Below are positions 36,576 to 45,364 of a DNA stretch of 62,324 nucleotides, piece by piece; position 1 is the stretch's first letter, and each line of letters starts with the position of its first letter. Location of the stretch: NCBI GenBank assembly GCA_009594865.1, contig VOPT01000074.1:1-62324 (forward strand), written 5' to 3'. A program made the position numbers and the translations under genes. The notes under the pieces are model-generated. The model worked only from the letters and a program-made list of their open reading frames with translations. It was not told the DNA's origin and did no database searches. Source of the DNA: Nitrospira sp. (lineage in GTDB: Bacteria; Nitrospirota; Nitrospiria; Nitrospirales; Nitrospiraceae).

Positions 36576-36818
36576 CTATAAAGACTCCCGACCCCTTTGT
36601 TTCGACCCCTTTGTTTTGCACTCCCATCTCAACACCGGCGAACTCTCTTGCCAATAGCCCAGTTTTAGGGGGACGAGCAACTGCGGTTGTTCCTTAGCCC
36701 ATACAGTAGCAAACCGGTTCACCACTTCCACTGTGGTTTAATTATGGCGCTGCTCGCCGACGCCATGCACCACGATGATGTAGTGGCGAGGACGCGGCGT
36801 TTCACTCTCGTTGGACAT
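36576..36818 (-). pseudogene. Remnant of an HGVGEQ-type alpha/beta-hydrolase gene with an in-frame stop
   Basis: On the minus strand an ATG at 36818, preceded by GGAAGGGG, reads MSNESETPRPRHYIIVVHGVG and then EQRHN. That is the typical N-terminus of a bacterial alpha/beta-hydrolase family with the HGVGEQ oxyanion block. A TAA at 36738-36740 interrupts, and the same frame continues coding-like (TTVEVVNRFATVWAKEQP, then LKLGYWQESSPVLRWE) until unrelated sequence and a TAG at 36576. The stop probably arose from a GAA codon. The catalytic domain is missing, so the gene is both nonsense-mutated and 3'-truncated. It lies 72 bases after the hydrolase/lipoprotein cluster. Confidence 0.65.
36589..36616. 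repeat. 14-bp tandem duplication at the remnant's break
   Basis: CGACCCCTTTGTTT occurs twice head to tail at 36589-36602 and 36603-36616, at the point where the hydrolase remnant stops resembling its family. It may mark the deletion joint or the residue of a REP-like element. Confidence 0.6.
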
Positions 36819-36890
36819 GACAGACACCCCTTCCCAGCTTGATGAAATCCCGAGTGCAGGCCCCTCGCTCACCGCTCCGCACATCAATGC

Positions 36891-37310
36891 TTACTTTAGG
36901 GCAATTCCGATTCCAATGAGGCCTGCAACTTTATAGATTTCCATGACGGCCTGCCAAAAGTTCTTGGCCATCTCAACCTGAAGATGGTAATGGGCTCGCT
37001 CCACCTTCCGCTGAGACTCCGCTAACGTCCTCACCCACCGCTCAAACACCATGGTTTCGACCCATGCCCAAGTCGGGTATCCCAGTGCGGCAACACAAGC
37101 CCACAAGAGGATCAGCCAGAGGCGATCTTTCGGCCACGACGAGATCTGCAGCCCACCAATCAGGACAAACAGTAAGGGAGCTAAACAGATTGCCACGTAA
37201 ACGATTGAAGCCGTCACATGCAGATACATGCTGCCAAAGCGCCAGCCTGTCCACCTGTACCACTGGGGAGTCGGCTCTAGAAGCGACTCCGGCGTTGCAT
37301 CGTCATTCAT
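36891..37310 (-). CDS. Small membrane protein of the hydrolase/lipoprotein cluster
   Basis: This 139-residue protein has a soluble N-terminus rich in Asp, Glu and Trp (about 1-27). Two membrane helices at about 32-56 and 64-85 form a hairpin, and a charged helix follows (ERWVRTLAESQRKVERAHYHLQ, from about 89). A third weak hydrophobic end closes the protein. No family is known to me. It starts 19 bases after the dienelactone-hydrolase-like lipoprotein gene and is probably the last intact gene of the transcript. Confidence 0.68.
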   Translation of the reverse strand: MNDDATPESLLEPTPQWYRWTGWRFGSMYLHVTASIVYVAICLAPLLFVLIGGLQISSWPKDRLWLILLWACVAALGYPTWAWVETMVFERWVRTLAESQRKVERAHYHLQVEMAKNFWQAVMEIYKVAGLIGIGIALK

Positions 37311-37329
37311 AGTGTCTGGTCAGAGTCTG

Positions 37330-38295
37330 CTATCGTTCACTCGTTGACTCGAACGTCACTGGGTCCAGGAGAAATCGTCGGACTTCCTCGCGGGCATCAT
37401 TCGTCGCCTTGCCGAACTCGCCGACGCGCCATTCCCCGATCAAGGTGCTATGGGCATGTTCAACCGGCTGCTTCTCGTACGGAATCACCCACTTGTGCAC
37501 GCGATCAGGAAACTTTCCCCGCTCCGTAAAGAGATCCCACACCTTCCACCGCTTTTCAGGTTTCGAGACGCAATCTTGTTCAAACCGCAGGTAGAAGATC
37601 CTCGCGGAACTCTGTTTCGCCTGTGCAATCTCATCTTGCGAAATGCCCAGTGAGCTTCTGGCCTCGCTGCTGTTGTCGAATATCGTCAACGGCAGCGTGG
37701 GCTGGGCCAGGACGACGGCACGGATGTTCTGATTACCGAGCAAGGCCAACGGCAGCGACCCCGTCAAACAGTTACCGATGACCCCGATCTGCTGCCCTGG
37801 ATGCGCTTCCTCGATTTTCATCACGACCGCCCGCAGCCACGGCACAACGTCGCTCGTTCCGCTCTCCACCCCCCGCCACTCACCGTTGAGTCCAACGGTG
37901 ATCAAGAAACCATGCCAGTTCGACTGGCTATTCGGTTTGCCAAACAAGAGCGGCACATAGACCGTAAAGTCCTGGGACAGCTTGCGCGTATACTCCAACG
38001 TCTTCCCCGACAAACCAGGCAGTTCATGGAGCAACAGCACCGGCGGTTTACGATCCGACGACTGGCTCGGATCGCCGGGAAAGCAGTAGATCGGATGCGC
38101 AATCGAATCAGCCTTGAATCCATCATCATCATTGTTGAAGCACGTTTCCCATTTTCCAACGAACTTACTATCCTCGCCATGAGGCAGGCAGCGGATGGAC
38201 TCCACCATCGCACAGGACGACAACAACAGAGCGAGACCGAGTGCGAGAATGTCCTTTGCGAACGAGCGTATCGGACACATCGACACCATCTTCAT
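37330..38295 (-). CDS. Dienelactone-hydrolase-like lipoprotein (Cys nucleophile)
   Basis: This 321-residue protein has an export signal with lipobox LSSC (C28) and an alpha/beta-hydrolase body. VLLLHELPGLSGKT (86-99) is the oxyanion strand. The nucleophile elbow GVIGNCLTGS puts C176 where dienelactone hydrolases have cysteine. D241 (FEQD) and H280 or H282 (VEHAHST) can complete the triad. Cytosolic dienelactone hydrolases lack a lipid anchor, so this form would act at the envelope on an ester or lactone, or on a lipid- or wall-linked substrate. It starts two bases after the stop of the preceding alpha/beta hydrolase gene. Confidence 0.75.
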   Translation of the reverse strand: MKMVSMCPIRSFAKDILALGLALLLSSCAMVESIRCLPHGEDSKFVGKWETCFNNDDDGFKADSIAHPIYCFPGDPSQSSDRKPPVLLLHELPGLSGKTLEYTRKLSQDFTVYVPLLFGKPNSQSNWHGFLITVGLNGEWRGVESGTSDVVPWLRAVVMKIEEAHPGQQIGVIGNCLTGSLPLALLGNQNIRAVVLAQPTLPLTIFDNSSEARSSLGISQDEIAQAKQSSARIFYLRFEQDCVSKPEKRWKVWDLFTERGKFPDRVHKWVIPYEKQPVEHAHSTLIGEWRVGEFGKATNDAREEVRRFLLDPVTFESTSER

Positions 38296-38297
38296 CG

Positions 38298-39212
38298 TTA
38301 CGGTCTTTCTGCCGGCCAGTCAGGATTCGGGCGGCGACTCAAAAACTCGAACACAAACTGTTCGCTCTCGGCCTTGGTGTGATGCTGTGGTGCCGCCGGT
38401 GGAGGGTACGGCGGCAAGTAGTCACTGTGACCGATACCTCGATCAGGATTTGCCATGTGTGATTCGATCTTGGCTGACACCTCGGGAGAACCACCTTCCG
38501 GGCCATATCGGCCCAGTGCCCGCACCGAACGCTCTCCTGAGAACGGCCACCAGGATTGAACTGAATCGCCTGCCCGATACGCCACCTGCAGAATCCTGTC
38601 CTCTTGTGAGGCCAGAACCGCAATCCGGTCGGCCTGCTTTGCGGCGTCGCGATAAGAGATCGGCTCGACTTTACCCAACGAATCGCTGTCGATTGCCGCC
38701 GCCATCAAACAGATGCGATCCAAGATCGGCTTCTTGACCCTCACGTCTCGCACCATGCGTTGCGCCGCGCGCATGACGACGCGGCAACCGAGACTGTGGC
38801 CGACGAACGCCACACGAGCACTCTCATGCACATGGAGCACAAGCCACGTGAGCAGGTTATCGGCACTGTCATCGGCATCGCGACTTTCCGAGGGATAGCT
38901 CAACGCGCCGGCCCAGTTGCCAAGCGCATTGGCCCAAGAGTCGCCAGGCCAAAGAACCGCGAGCATCAAATCCGTCGAGCCCTGCTGTTCCAGGCACCTG
39001 CTGAACCGCACCAACTTGTCACGCCCCTCATCCAGGCCGTTGTTATAGCCGTGCAGCAGCACCGTGAGACGTTGTCCACGAGTCAGCAGGGTAAAGTCAG
39101 GCAACCGATCATTCCACCACACATCCCAATACGGAAATGCCTTGTAGAGCACGCCTGCGGTGACAGCCCCGCCAAATGGTTGGTCGCGCAAGCTGAGGAT
39201 AAAGGCGTTCAT
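38298..39212 (-). CDS. Alpha/beta hydrolase, DUF900-like (Ser nucleophile)
   Basis: The ATG at 39212 overlaps the previous stop as ATGA; a longer frame to 39311 runs through the neighbour and is rejected. The 304-residue product has the oxyanion block VLLHGYNNGLDEG (51-63), nucleophile elbow VGHSLGC with S140, acid D205 (SQEDRIL) and histidine H262 (IGHSDYLPPYPPP). HGYNN...GHSLG is typical of DUF900-type esterase-like proteins. No signal peptide is seen, so it may be cytosolic. It is translationally coupled to the membrane protein before it and adjacent to the Cys-type hydrolase lipoprotein after it. Confidence 0.8.
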   Translation of the reverse strand: MNAFILSLRDQPFGGAVTAGVLYKAFPYWDVWWNDRLPDFTLLTRGQRLTVLLHGYNNGLDEGRDKLVRFSRCLEQQGSTDLMLAVLWPGDSWANALGNWAGALSYPSESRDADDSADNLLTWLVLHVHESARVAFVGHSLGCRVVMRAAQRMVRDVRVKKPILDRICLMAAAIDSDSLGKVEPISYRDAAKQADRIAVLASQEDRILQVAYRAGDSVQSWWPFSGERSVRALGRYGPEGGSPEVSAKIESHMANPDRGIGHSDYLPPYPPPAAPQHHTKAESEQFVFEFLSRRPNPDWPAERP

Positions 39213-40000
39213 CGCGCTTTCAACGCCTTCGTGGCTTCTTGCAACGCCGTGGACAGATCTTTCGCAACCGGGGCAAGGGGCACAGCGGCAAGGCCAACGA
39301 TCCAACACCACACCAAATTGTCCTTCATTCCAATGCCCCAGCCAACCAGGAATGAGATGACCAACGAAACGAATGTAGCCAAGAACTTTGTCTGGCTGAC
39401 ATATTGTGTGTCGGCCAAGGCCAAGGCGGCATCGATGCGGACGTCGATCATGGTCTCCAGCCGGGCCAGCGCGGATCGCTGTTCATCGCTCATGGCCGGC
39501 TCTTGAGGAGACTTGGGCACTTCTTGAGACGGAGACGGCTCCGCTTGGGAACGCTGCCGGCGCGCGCTATCAATCGCCTGCGCCGCCAGAGTTGCCACGT
39601 CCGCCGAGACGCCTAATTCGGTCGCCACCAACGCGATGGTCGGCACCTCCATCATCCCGAACCCGATCCGCACCCCCTGCCGCAATGTTCGAGGCAGATC
39701 GCCGCTTGCACGGCCTACTCGATATTGAGCACGGAGTAACTCCATAACGTCACTCCCATAGGCAATTCTCAATGCAGGCAACAGTGGATCGAGGGTGGCC
39801 TTGTGTGTCGGAAAGAACCGCCGTCCCCCCTCCTTGCCTCCCACCGCAAACACTCGCTCAAACCCGGCAGAATCAAACCACGTAAACGACTTAAAAATTC
39901 CGTCGACAATACCATACGAAGCCGTACCCAGGGCGCCGATCGCTAGCGCCGCCGTGCCGAGATTCTCTGATGAAAAAACAAACGTCGTACTATCACTCAT
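39209..40000 (-). CDS. Membrane protein of the hydrolase/lipoprotein cluster
   Basis: This 263-residue protein has an N-terminal hydrophobic segment at about 13-32 (GTAALAIGALGTASYG). A soluble middle covers about 35-200 and ends in a Pro/Ser-rich linker, and two C-terminal membrane helices lie at about 207-222 and 228-245. A short amphipathic tail closes the protein. No family is recognised. Its stop overlaps the start of the DUF900-like hydrolase (ATGA at 39209-39212), which implies coupled expression. It follows the giant lipoprotein by 45 bases. Confidence 0.7.
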   Translation of the reverse strand: MSDSTTFVFSSENLGTAALAIGALGTASYGIVDGIFKSFTWFDSAGFERVFAVGGKEGGRRFFPTHKATLDPLLPALRIAYGSDVMELLRAQYRVGRASGDLPRTLRQGVRIGFGMMEVPTIALVATELGVSADVATLAAQAIDSARRQRSQAEPSPSQEVPKSPQEPAMSDEQRSALARLETMIDVRIDAALALADTQYVSQTKFLATFVSLVISFLVGWGIGMKDNLVWCWIVGLAAVPLAPVAKDLSTALQEATKALKAR

Positions 40001-40045
40001 CGTTCGTTCAGGCTATTCGCCTCTCCTCTGCCTCTCGCTCCCAGT

Positions 40046-43000
40046 TCACTTTCCCTGCTCCTGCTTCGGATCTTTCGGATTGGCCGCGTCGCCGATAAAC
40101 AGGACCGCCTGCTCGTACCGATCCAACGCCTGCTTGTGGTCTTTCAACAGACCGAGCAGTGCGGGACCCACAACCTTGTGGACTGCATCCGCAGCCTTTG
40201 CAGCCTTGGCCTTCGACGGCTCATCTTTGTGGCTTTGCCGAATCCGCGCCGACAACTGTTTCTCCAGCTTGGCAAGCGCCTGCAGGTCCTTGGTGATTGC
40301 ATGACCTCGCTCTTGATCCGATGCCTTCTTCAACGGATCGAGGGTCTTGTCCCACTGCGCAACTTCTTCGGCCAACGCGGCTGTGAGCGCCTTCATGAGA
40401 TCTGTATCCGTCGTGAGTTCACCGTCTCGCTTCCAGGCGGCAACAACTTGCGCATACACCGTTTTCGTCCCATCCTGACTGTGCAACTCCGCCAATTTCG
40501 TTGCCATGTCAACCGTATGCGTCTGGTACGCCGTTCGGTGTTTGCCGAACACCTGCTGCAACGGCGGCAGGTCCGCCTCCTTTTCGGCATCAGTCTTCTT
40601 GGACGCCTCCTTCGTGGCAGACGCCTTCCCAAGCTCATGGGAAAGATCGATGGGCAACTTGGTCCCCAAACTGAACAGGGCCAAATGCTTGGCCGATTTG
40701 ACGATATCCTTCGTATCGCCGAAATACTGCTTCACGTACCAATTGCCAACGTCGTCCTTGACGAGCGCCTGGTTGGTAAATCCCGCCCCTGAGACCCGCA
40801 CGCGGTTGATGTTTTGCCAATATTGTTTGTCCAGCTCAGCCGTCAGCGCACGATCTCGCTCCGCCGACGGGTCCAGGATATCCCGTAGCTGCGAGGAGAA
40901 CGGCAGGTTCCTGATCCCTTGCGAGAGCAACATGTTGTCCCATGCCAGGTTCGGATCATCCTGCAACGACGTTGATGGAAAACTCGTCCGTAAATAGGCC
41001 GACGACGGGCGAAGATAGATCATTCCCGCGCGATGCTGGTAGGCATTCTCCAACGCCTCGGTCGCTTTCTTATCCTGCTCGGAGCCACTTCCGAATCGCT
41101 CCACCTCCCTCATCTGCCGATGGCGCAGCAGCGCGATCACCTCATCCATGACTTCGACCGGACTCCTGTCGTCTTTGGGGTTCAATGGAGGCAGGCCGGG
41201 TGGAGGCGTACGCGTCGACAAGACCGCCTGCGTGTCTTGATATGGTTGTTTCTTGCTCGCATCGGATTCGGCGTCCTCTTTTCGTTTCACATGGGTAGCC
41301 AGCAGGCTGTACATCGCATCGGGCGAAACAGACCGACCCTGTTGCGCGGCGTCTTTCAGCACCTCAGCCTTCAGGGATTCGATCACCATCGCCGCCGTGG
41401 CCAATCGAGCCTTGGTGTTTGGAAGCGCCGCGATGACGGTCGCCAATCGAGTTGCTTCCGCTGTCAACTGCACAATTTTGGCTCGAACATCATCTTGTGC
41501 TTGCTCCTTGTTTTTTCGCACCTGCCCATACTGCGCCACGCGCACCACGCGCGCAGCCTCCAATTCCTGGAGATGCGCGGCCAACGCGTCCAATAATTCG
41601 GCTCGCTTGAGCGACGTGTGCCCATTGATTGCGCGATAAGCGTCAAACGCCGCCTTGGCCTCCGGAGACTTCACATACGTGATCCCCTCATCAAACAGAC
41701 GACGTTCATCTGTAGTGGGAATACCATCTAGCGCCTGCCGAATGGTGGTCAGCTCTTGCTCGATGCCAGCCTGGCTGGTCATAAAATCGCTAAGATTGGC
41801 AGTCACGTCATTTCCCGACTGTTTCCATCGAGCCTTGATCTGCGCGATGACCTCCTGCGTCAGTACATCATGAATGGCTTTCAGCGGACCCTGCTTGGTC
41901 ACATAATTCGTAAGATCTTGCTCGGCCTTGTTCCGTTCATTGAGAGCCGTGTCCTCAACCAGCCGCAAACCGGTCTTTGGAGGCAGCGGGCTCCCTATTT
42001 GTCCGTCGATGGCCGCTTTCTGAGCCGTTGCCTCATCACGCTGTTTCTGCGCGATGTCCTGTTCATGCCGGAGTTCATCCAGAAGCTCGTTCAGGATCTT
42101 TTGCGGATCCGGCAAATACACCGCCTGCACGGCGGCGATCTCCGCTCGCCCCTTATCTTTGCTCAGATCCCGATACCGCTCACGTTCCCGCAGCTCATTC
42201 GCCGAAAACAGAATGGAGTTGCCGACGGCCTGGAGAACACGAACGTACCGATTCGTCAGGGTTTGAGGCGCACGAGATTGGCCAATGAAGGAGTTTTTCT
42301 CATACCAGGCTATGGCATCATCTCCGAACAGCCCGCGAAGGATATTTTTCCCCCCTCCCAGAATAAGCCCATCGGTGCCGGGCGGTGAGGCCAAGCTGTC
42401 GTGATTGGCCAAGAAGAGGAGTTTCTGAGCAAATTCCACCAACCCCTCCAAAAGCTTCCTATGATCATCGGATTCTTTACAATGCTGCTGACTGTCGAAC
42501 GCCGCACAAGAGCTTGCACGGTTGTGCGAAGCCAGGTAGTTCTCCGTTAACCTATGCAACCCATCGACCAATCGCCCCCGTCCGAATCCATGGGCCCGAT
42601 CCACGGCCTCGACGACTTGACCGACCTTGTCCATCTCAGTCCCATTCGCCTCAACGAAATTGCGGTTGAGTCCTAGCCGCACAGGTCGTTGGTCATTGAC
42701 GCGATTGGCCTTTTCGACCAGCGGTTGGGCGACACTGTTCCTCGGATAGGTATCCCGCTCCGCGCTGTCAAGGGCCAAGAGAAAGAGCACCGTTTCTGCC
42801 GAGGCATTGGACAACGCTCGCTCCAAGATTGACTCATAGCGCTCCGGATTGTTTGCTACGTCTTTTTCTGTCCAGGAAGATCCTGTCGATTCCCCGGCCA
42901 AGTTTGTCCCGGAACCCTCCGGTTCTCGTGTGATTTTCTTTTCTGTCTCTCCCGATTCCCTCTCACAGGTTCGTTTCCATGCTCGCGTCAATGCATTCTC

Positions 43001-44347
43001 CAGCACCTGACAGGTGCCGGCGGCGCGGAGACGGGACAGAGCCGACGCAACATGGGACACGCTGGTCACCTTGACTGCCAACCGAATCACATTTTTCTTG
43101 AGCCCGTCGTATCGGTCTGACTCTCCCCACTCCCCCTGCTTCACTTGTTCGGTCCGCAGCAGCAAGTTCAAGCTTTCTTCCCACAGGTCGCGAGCTGCTT
43201 GCCTCGCCCCCCAGTAGGCATCAGCCAGTTCCTTGGTCCGTTCCCTTAGTCGACGACAAGCCTCGTCGCCTTGGGGGCCGTCCAGACACAAACGTCTGGT
43301 TGCCTCGTCAAGCCGCGTATGCTGTTCGCCGAGCAGCTTCCAGACGGCTCGAAACGGCAGCCGTTTGTCATAGAGTGGTTTCTCATCACCTTCGTAGGAC
43401 TTCGATTCTTTCCATTCCCTAATGAGGGCGAGTTCCATACTCTTCTCGGGTTGTTGTGTGGCCGTCTCCTCCGGTTGGCTTTGTGGTGCAGGGACCTGTC
43501 CCGGCACAGGAACCGTCCCAGCAAATGGAGGTACCGTCTCCTTTTCTAGGTTCTTGGAATCGGAAAAGACAAACGTTCGCAGAGCGTCCATCAGTTCCCC
43601 GACCGGCCTCTTTGATTTGCTCTTGTTTCCTTCAGCGGGAACAAGGAGGTCTCGATATGCTCGCCGTAACGAAACAAGCGCGGGGAATGTCTTCAGGTCC
43701 TCGGTCTTTTTCAGGCCTGCTTCAATAGGATCAAACGTCGCTCGGTCGCGAGCATTATTGGGTTCGAACACATCCGCGGCTCTGCGCAACCGCCCCAATG
43801 CCTCTCGCAATCTCTTGCCATAGGGAGCGAGCTCCGGCGAGTTCAAATCCTCGTACAGGCTCAGGACGTCATTCACGCGACGCGCATAGGGGCTCTTGAA
43901 ATGTGGTTGGCATGATGGTGGTGGACCTGTGATGAACACTTCGTTAAACCACTCTCTTATCGACTGCCAAACCGTTTTCGATTCCAATTCAGGAATGTAC
44001 CCTCCCACATCATCTGTGATCTTTGTCGGTGACGGCACATACTTGGCCTGGTACCACTCCTTGACGTTGTCTCCGTTCGAGCAGCCTTCAGGTTTTTTAG
44101 GCCTGTCCTTCACGATAATCTTGCCGTCCGTATCGGGCCACTCCAGATTGTCGCGCAACTGGATCAACATCGGTTTGGCCGCCGTCGCAAGCGCCACCAG
44201 CTGATGCAATTGCACATGTTCCTCGTTGACCAAGGCACCCTTATAAACATCCACATCAACGGTTAAGACAGCACATCCGCTGAGGAGGGTGCACAGAACC
44301 AGAGTCGCCGCTACGGCACACCGCCGGACGGTGGCTGACGGCTTCAT
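40046..44347 (-). CDS. Giant lipoprotein of unknown function
   Basis: This 1,433-residue protein has a lipoprotein signal: hydrophobic 11-22, lipobox LSGC and C25. Directly after it comes the distinctive VDVDVYKGALVNEEHVQ block (30-46), followed by AKPMLIQLRDNLEWPD. The rest is mainly helical and very charged, with long coiled-coil-like stretches between about 740 and 1,080. The last 40 residues (GLLKDHKQALDRYEQAVLFI) are helical. No enzyme motif is visible. Its start overlaps the stop of the small lipoprotein gene (ATGA at 44344-44347). It probably forms the core of an envelope complex with the neighbouring hydrolases; that is inference. Confidence 0.75.
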   Translation of the reverse strand: MKPSATVRRCAVAATLVLCTLLSGCAVLTVDVDVYKGALVNEEHVQLHQLVALATAAKPMLIQLRDNLEWPDTDGKIIVKDRPKKPEGCSNGDNVKEWYQAKYVPSPTKITDDVGGYIPELESKTVWQSIREWFNEVFITGPPPSCQPHFKSPYARRVNDVLSLYEDLNSPELAPYGKRLREALGRLRRAADVFEPNNARDRATFDPIEAGLKKTEDLKTFPALVSLRRAYRDLLVPAEGNKSKSKRPVGELMDALRTFVFSDSKNLEKETVPPFAGTVPVPGQVPAPQSQPEETATQQPEKSMELALIREWKESKSYEGDEKPLYDKRLPFRAVWKLLGEQHTRLDEATRRLCLDGPQGDEACRRLRERTKELADAYWGARQAARDLWEESLNLLLRTEQVKQGEWGESDRYDGLKKNVIRLAVKVTSVSHVASALSRLRAAGTCQVLENALTRAWKRTCERESGETEKKITREPEGSGTNLAGESTGSSWTEKDVANNPERYESILERALSNASAETVLFLLALDSAERDTYPRNSVAQPLVEKANRVNDQRPVRLGLNRNFVEANGTEMDKVGQVVEAVDRAHGFGRGRLVDGLHRLTENYLASHNRASSCAAFDSQQHCKESDDHRKLLEGLVEFAQKLLFLANHDSLASPPGTDGLILGGGKNILRGLFGDDAIAWYEKNSFIGQSRAPQTLTNRYVRVLQAVGNSILFSANELRERERYRDLSKDKGRAEIAAVQAVYLPDPQKILNELLDELRHEQDIAQKQRDEATAQKAAIDGQIGSPLPPKTGLRLVEDTALNERNKAEQDLTNYVTKQGPLKAIHDVLTQEVIAQIKARWKQSGNDVTANLSDFMTSQAGIEQELTTIRQALDGIPTTDERRLFDEGITYVKSPEAKAAFDAYRAINGHTSLKRAELLDALAAHLQELEAARVVRVAQYGQVRKNKEQAQDDVRAKIVQLTAEATRLATVIAALPNTKARLATAAMVIESLKAEVLKDAAQQGRSVSPDAMYSLLATHVKRKEDAESDASKKQPYQDTQAVLSTRTPPPGLPPLNPKDDRSPVEVMDEVIALLRHRQMREVERFGSGSEQDKKATEALENAYQHRAGMIYLRPSSAYLRTSFPSTSLQDDPNLAWDNMLLSQGIRNLPFSSQLRDILDPSAERDRALTAELDKQYWQNINRVRVSGAGFTNQALVKDDVGNWYVKQYFGDTKDIVKSAKHLALFSLGTKLPIDLSHELGKASATKEASKKTDAEKEADLPPLQQVFGKHRTAYQTHTVDMATKLAELHSQDGTKTVYAQVVAAWKRDGELTTDTDLMKALTAALAEEVAQWDKTLDPLKKASDQERGHAITKDLQALAKLEKQLSARIRQSHKDEPSKAKAAKAADAVHKVVGPALLGLLKDHKQALDRYEQAVLFIGDAANPKDPKQEQGK

Positions 44348-44997
44348 AGGCCACTCCTTTCGGTCTCGGCGAATTGATCCTTCGCCGCCTCCAACTGTGC
44401 CTCGACCACCTGTTTCTCCGCCTTCACGGTGGTCATAGCTTCAAACAGCAACCAGCTCAGCGCATTGTTGTCTTGATCGACCTTGGCTTGACTCACCGCC
44501 CCCAAGGCCTCGTCCATAGCGGCAAAGAACTTCTCGGGGTCAGACCCCATGACGATGACCAGGCGATGGTCCTTGGGCACCTCGCGAAACCCCTCCGGCC
44601 CGAATTGCATGAGCCGCCGGCCGATCTTCAATTTCGAAAGCTGATCGTTGCCGGCCTTGGTCATGACAATTTTTCCGTCAGCCTTATTGATCTCCACCGA
44701 ACTTCCCAGAGAATCGATCAGCTCGGCCGGCACCCAACCGGATCCGAATCGCATCCAACTGATGATGCTGGCCTGCCCGCGCACCCGCACACGGTACAGC
44801 GCGGGCGGCACCTGTTCTTGTGGATCGAACGACCCGAGATAATACACCTGCTCAATGTCATGTCCGGGGATCACAGCTCCAACTGCCGTCGTGATCGCGG
44901 CGCCCAAGGCGATGTTTTGAGGAAGAGAGTTACAGCCAGTGGTGCTCATCACTAGGAGCGCCATCAAGCAGACAGTGCGTACAGTGCGGTTGCGCAT
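44344..44997 (-). CDS. Small lipoprotein, first gene of the cluster
   Basis: The ATG at 44997 has a GAGAGGG site and gives 217 residues; a longer frame to 45063 lacks one. Lipobox STTGC puts the lipid cysteine at C22. The mature protein begins with a Gly/Ala-rich hydrophobic patch (IALGAAITTAVGAVIPG), which may insert in a membrane. A mixed alpha/beta domain follows (RLVIVMGSDPEKFF), and then a C-terminal coiled-coil helix (MTTVKAEKQVVEAQLEAAKD). No family is recognised. The stop overlaps the start of the giant lipoprotein gene. Confidence 0.72.
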   Translation of the reverse strand: MRNRTVRTVCLMALLVMSTTGCNSLPQNIALGAAITTAVGAVIPGHDIEQVYYLGSFDPQEQVPPALYRVRVRGQASIISWMRFGSGWVPAELIDSLGSSVEINKADGKIVMTKAGNDQLSKLKIGRRLMQFGPEGFREVPKDHRLVIVMGSDPEKFFAAMDEALGAVSQAKVDQDNNALSWLLFEAMTTVKAEKQVVEAQLEAAKDQFAETERSGL

Positions 44998-45364
44998 CGT
45001 GCCCTCTCCAAGATTGTGGCGAACGATGGTGAATGGATGCCACATCGTTTCGAATAGGAGCACGTTGTAATCTTATTCACTACGTATGTGCAATACGTAC
45101 AAATGGCCCTATTGAAGACAAAAATACAACCATTTCTCATATGCATAGACTACATACACATGCCTTGCGATAGATCTCAAAATGCTGCTGATTGCATTAG
45201 GAGCTAACCAAGAAGGGGACTGACGAAAGCACCCGACAATCGAGCCTGCAAGGCGCGCGGGATGGGAGAGCGCTAGAGAATTACATAGAACGCGATGACA
45301 GTGTGAGGCGAACGGCCCGAAATTAGCCGAGTTACTCTTTTCGATCTGGCGATTTGTTGCTCCG
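44998..45364. other. AT-rich upstream region of the lipoprotein/hydrolase cluster
   Basis: About 370 bases lie between the cluster's first gene and the MFS gene at 45365. The part from 45065 to 45215 is visibly richer in A/T than the rest of the window and should carry the cluster promoter on the minus strand. One perfect inverted repeat is annotated separately. No gene is recognised here. Confidence 0.5.
45081..45099. promoter_or_regulatory. Perfect 7-bp inverted repeat, candidate operator
   Basis: TACGTAT (45081-45087) and ATACGTA (45093-45099) form a perfect dyad with a 5-base spacer, about 85 bases upstream of the small lipoprotein start at 44997. The size and symmetry suit a dimeric repressor or activator. 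The factor is unknown. Confidence 0.45.

Noticed and set aside
37462..38165. VGKW motif in the Cys hydrolase lipoprotein as a shared domain with the TPR proteins
   Set aside because: Only four residues match and the following sequence differs; probably chance.
39213..39311. Longer start for the DUF900-like hydrolase
   Set aside because: It would overlap the upstream gene by 100 bases, while the ATGA overlap at 39209-39212 gives a clean coupled start.
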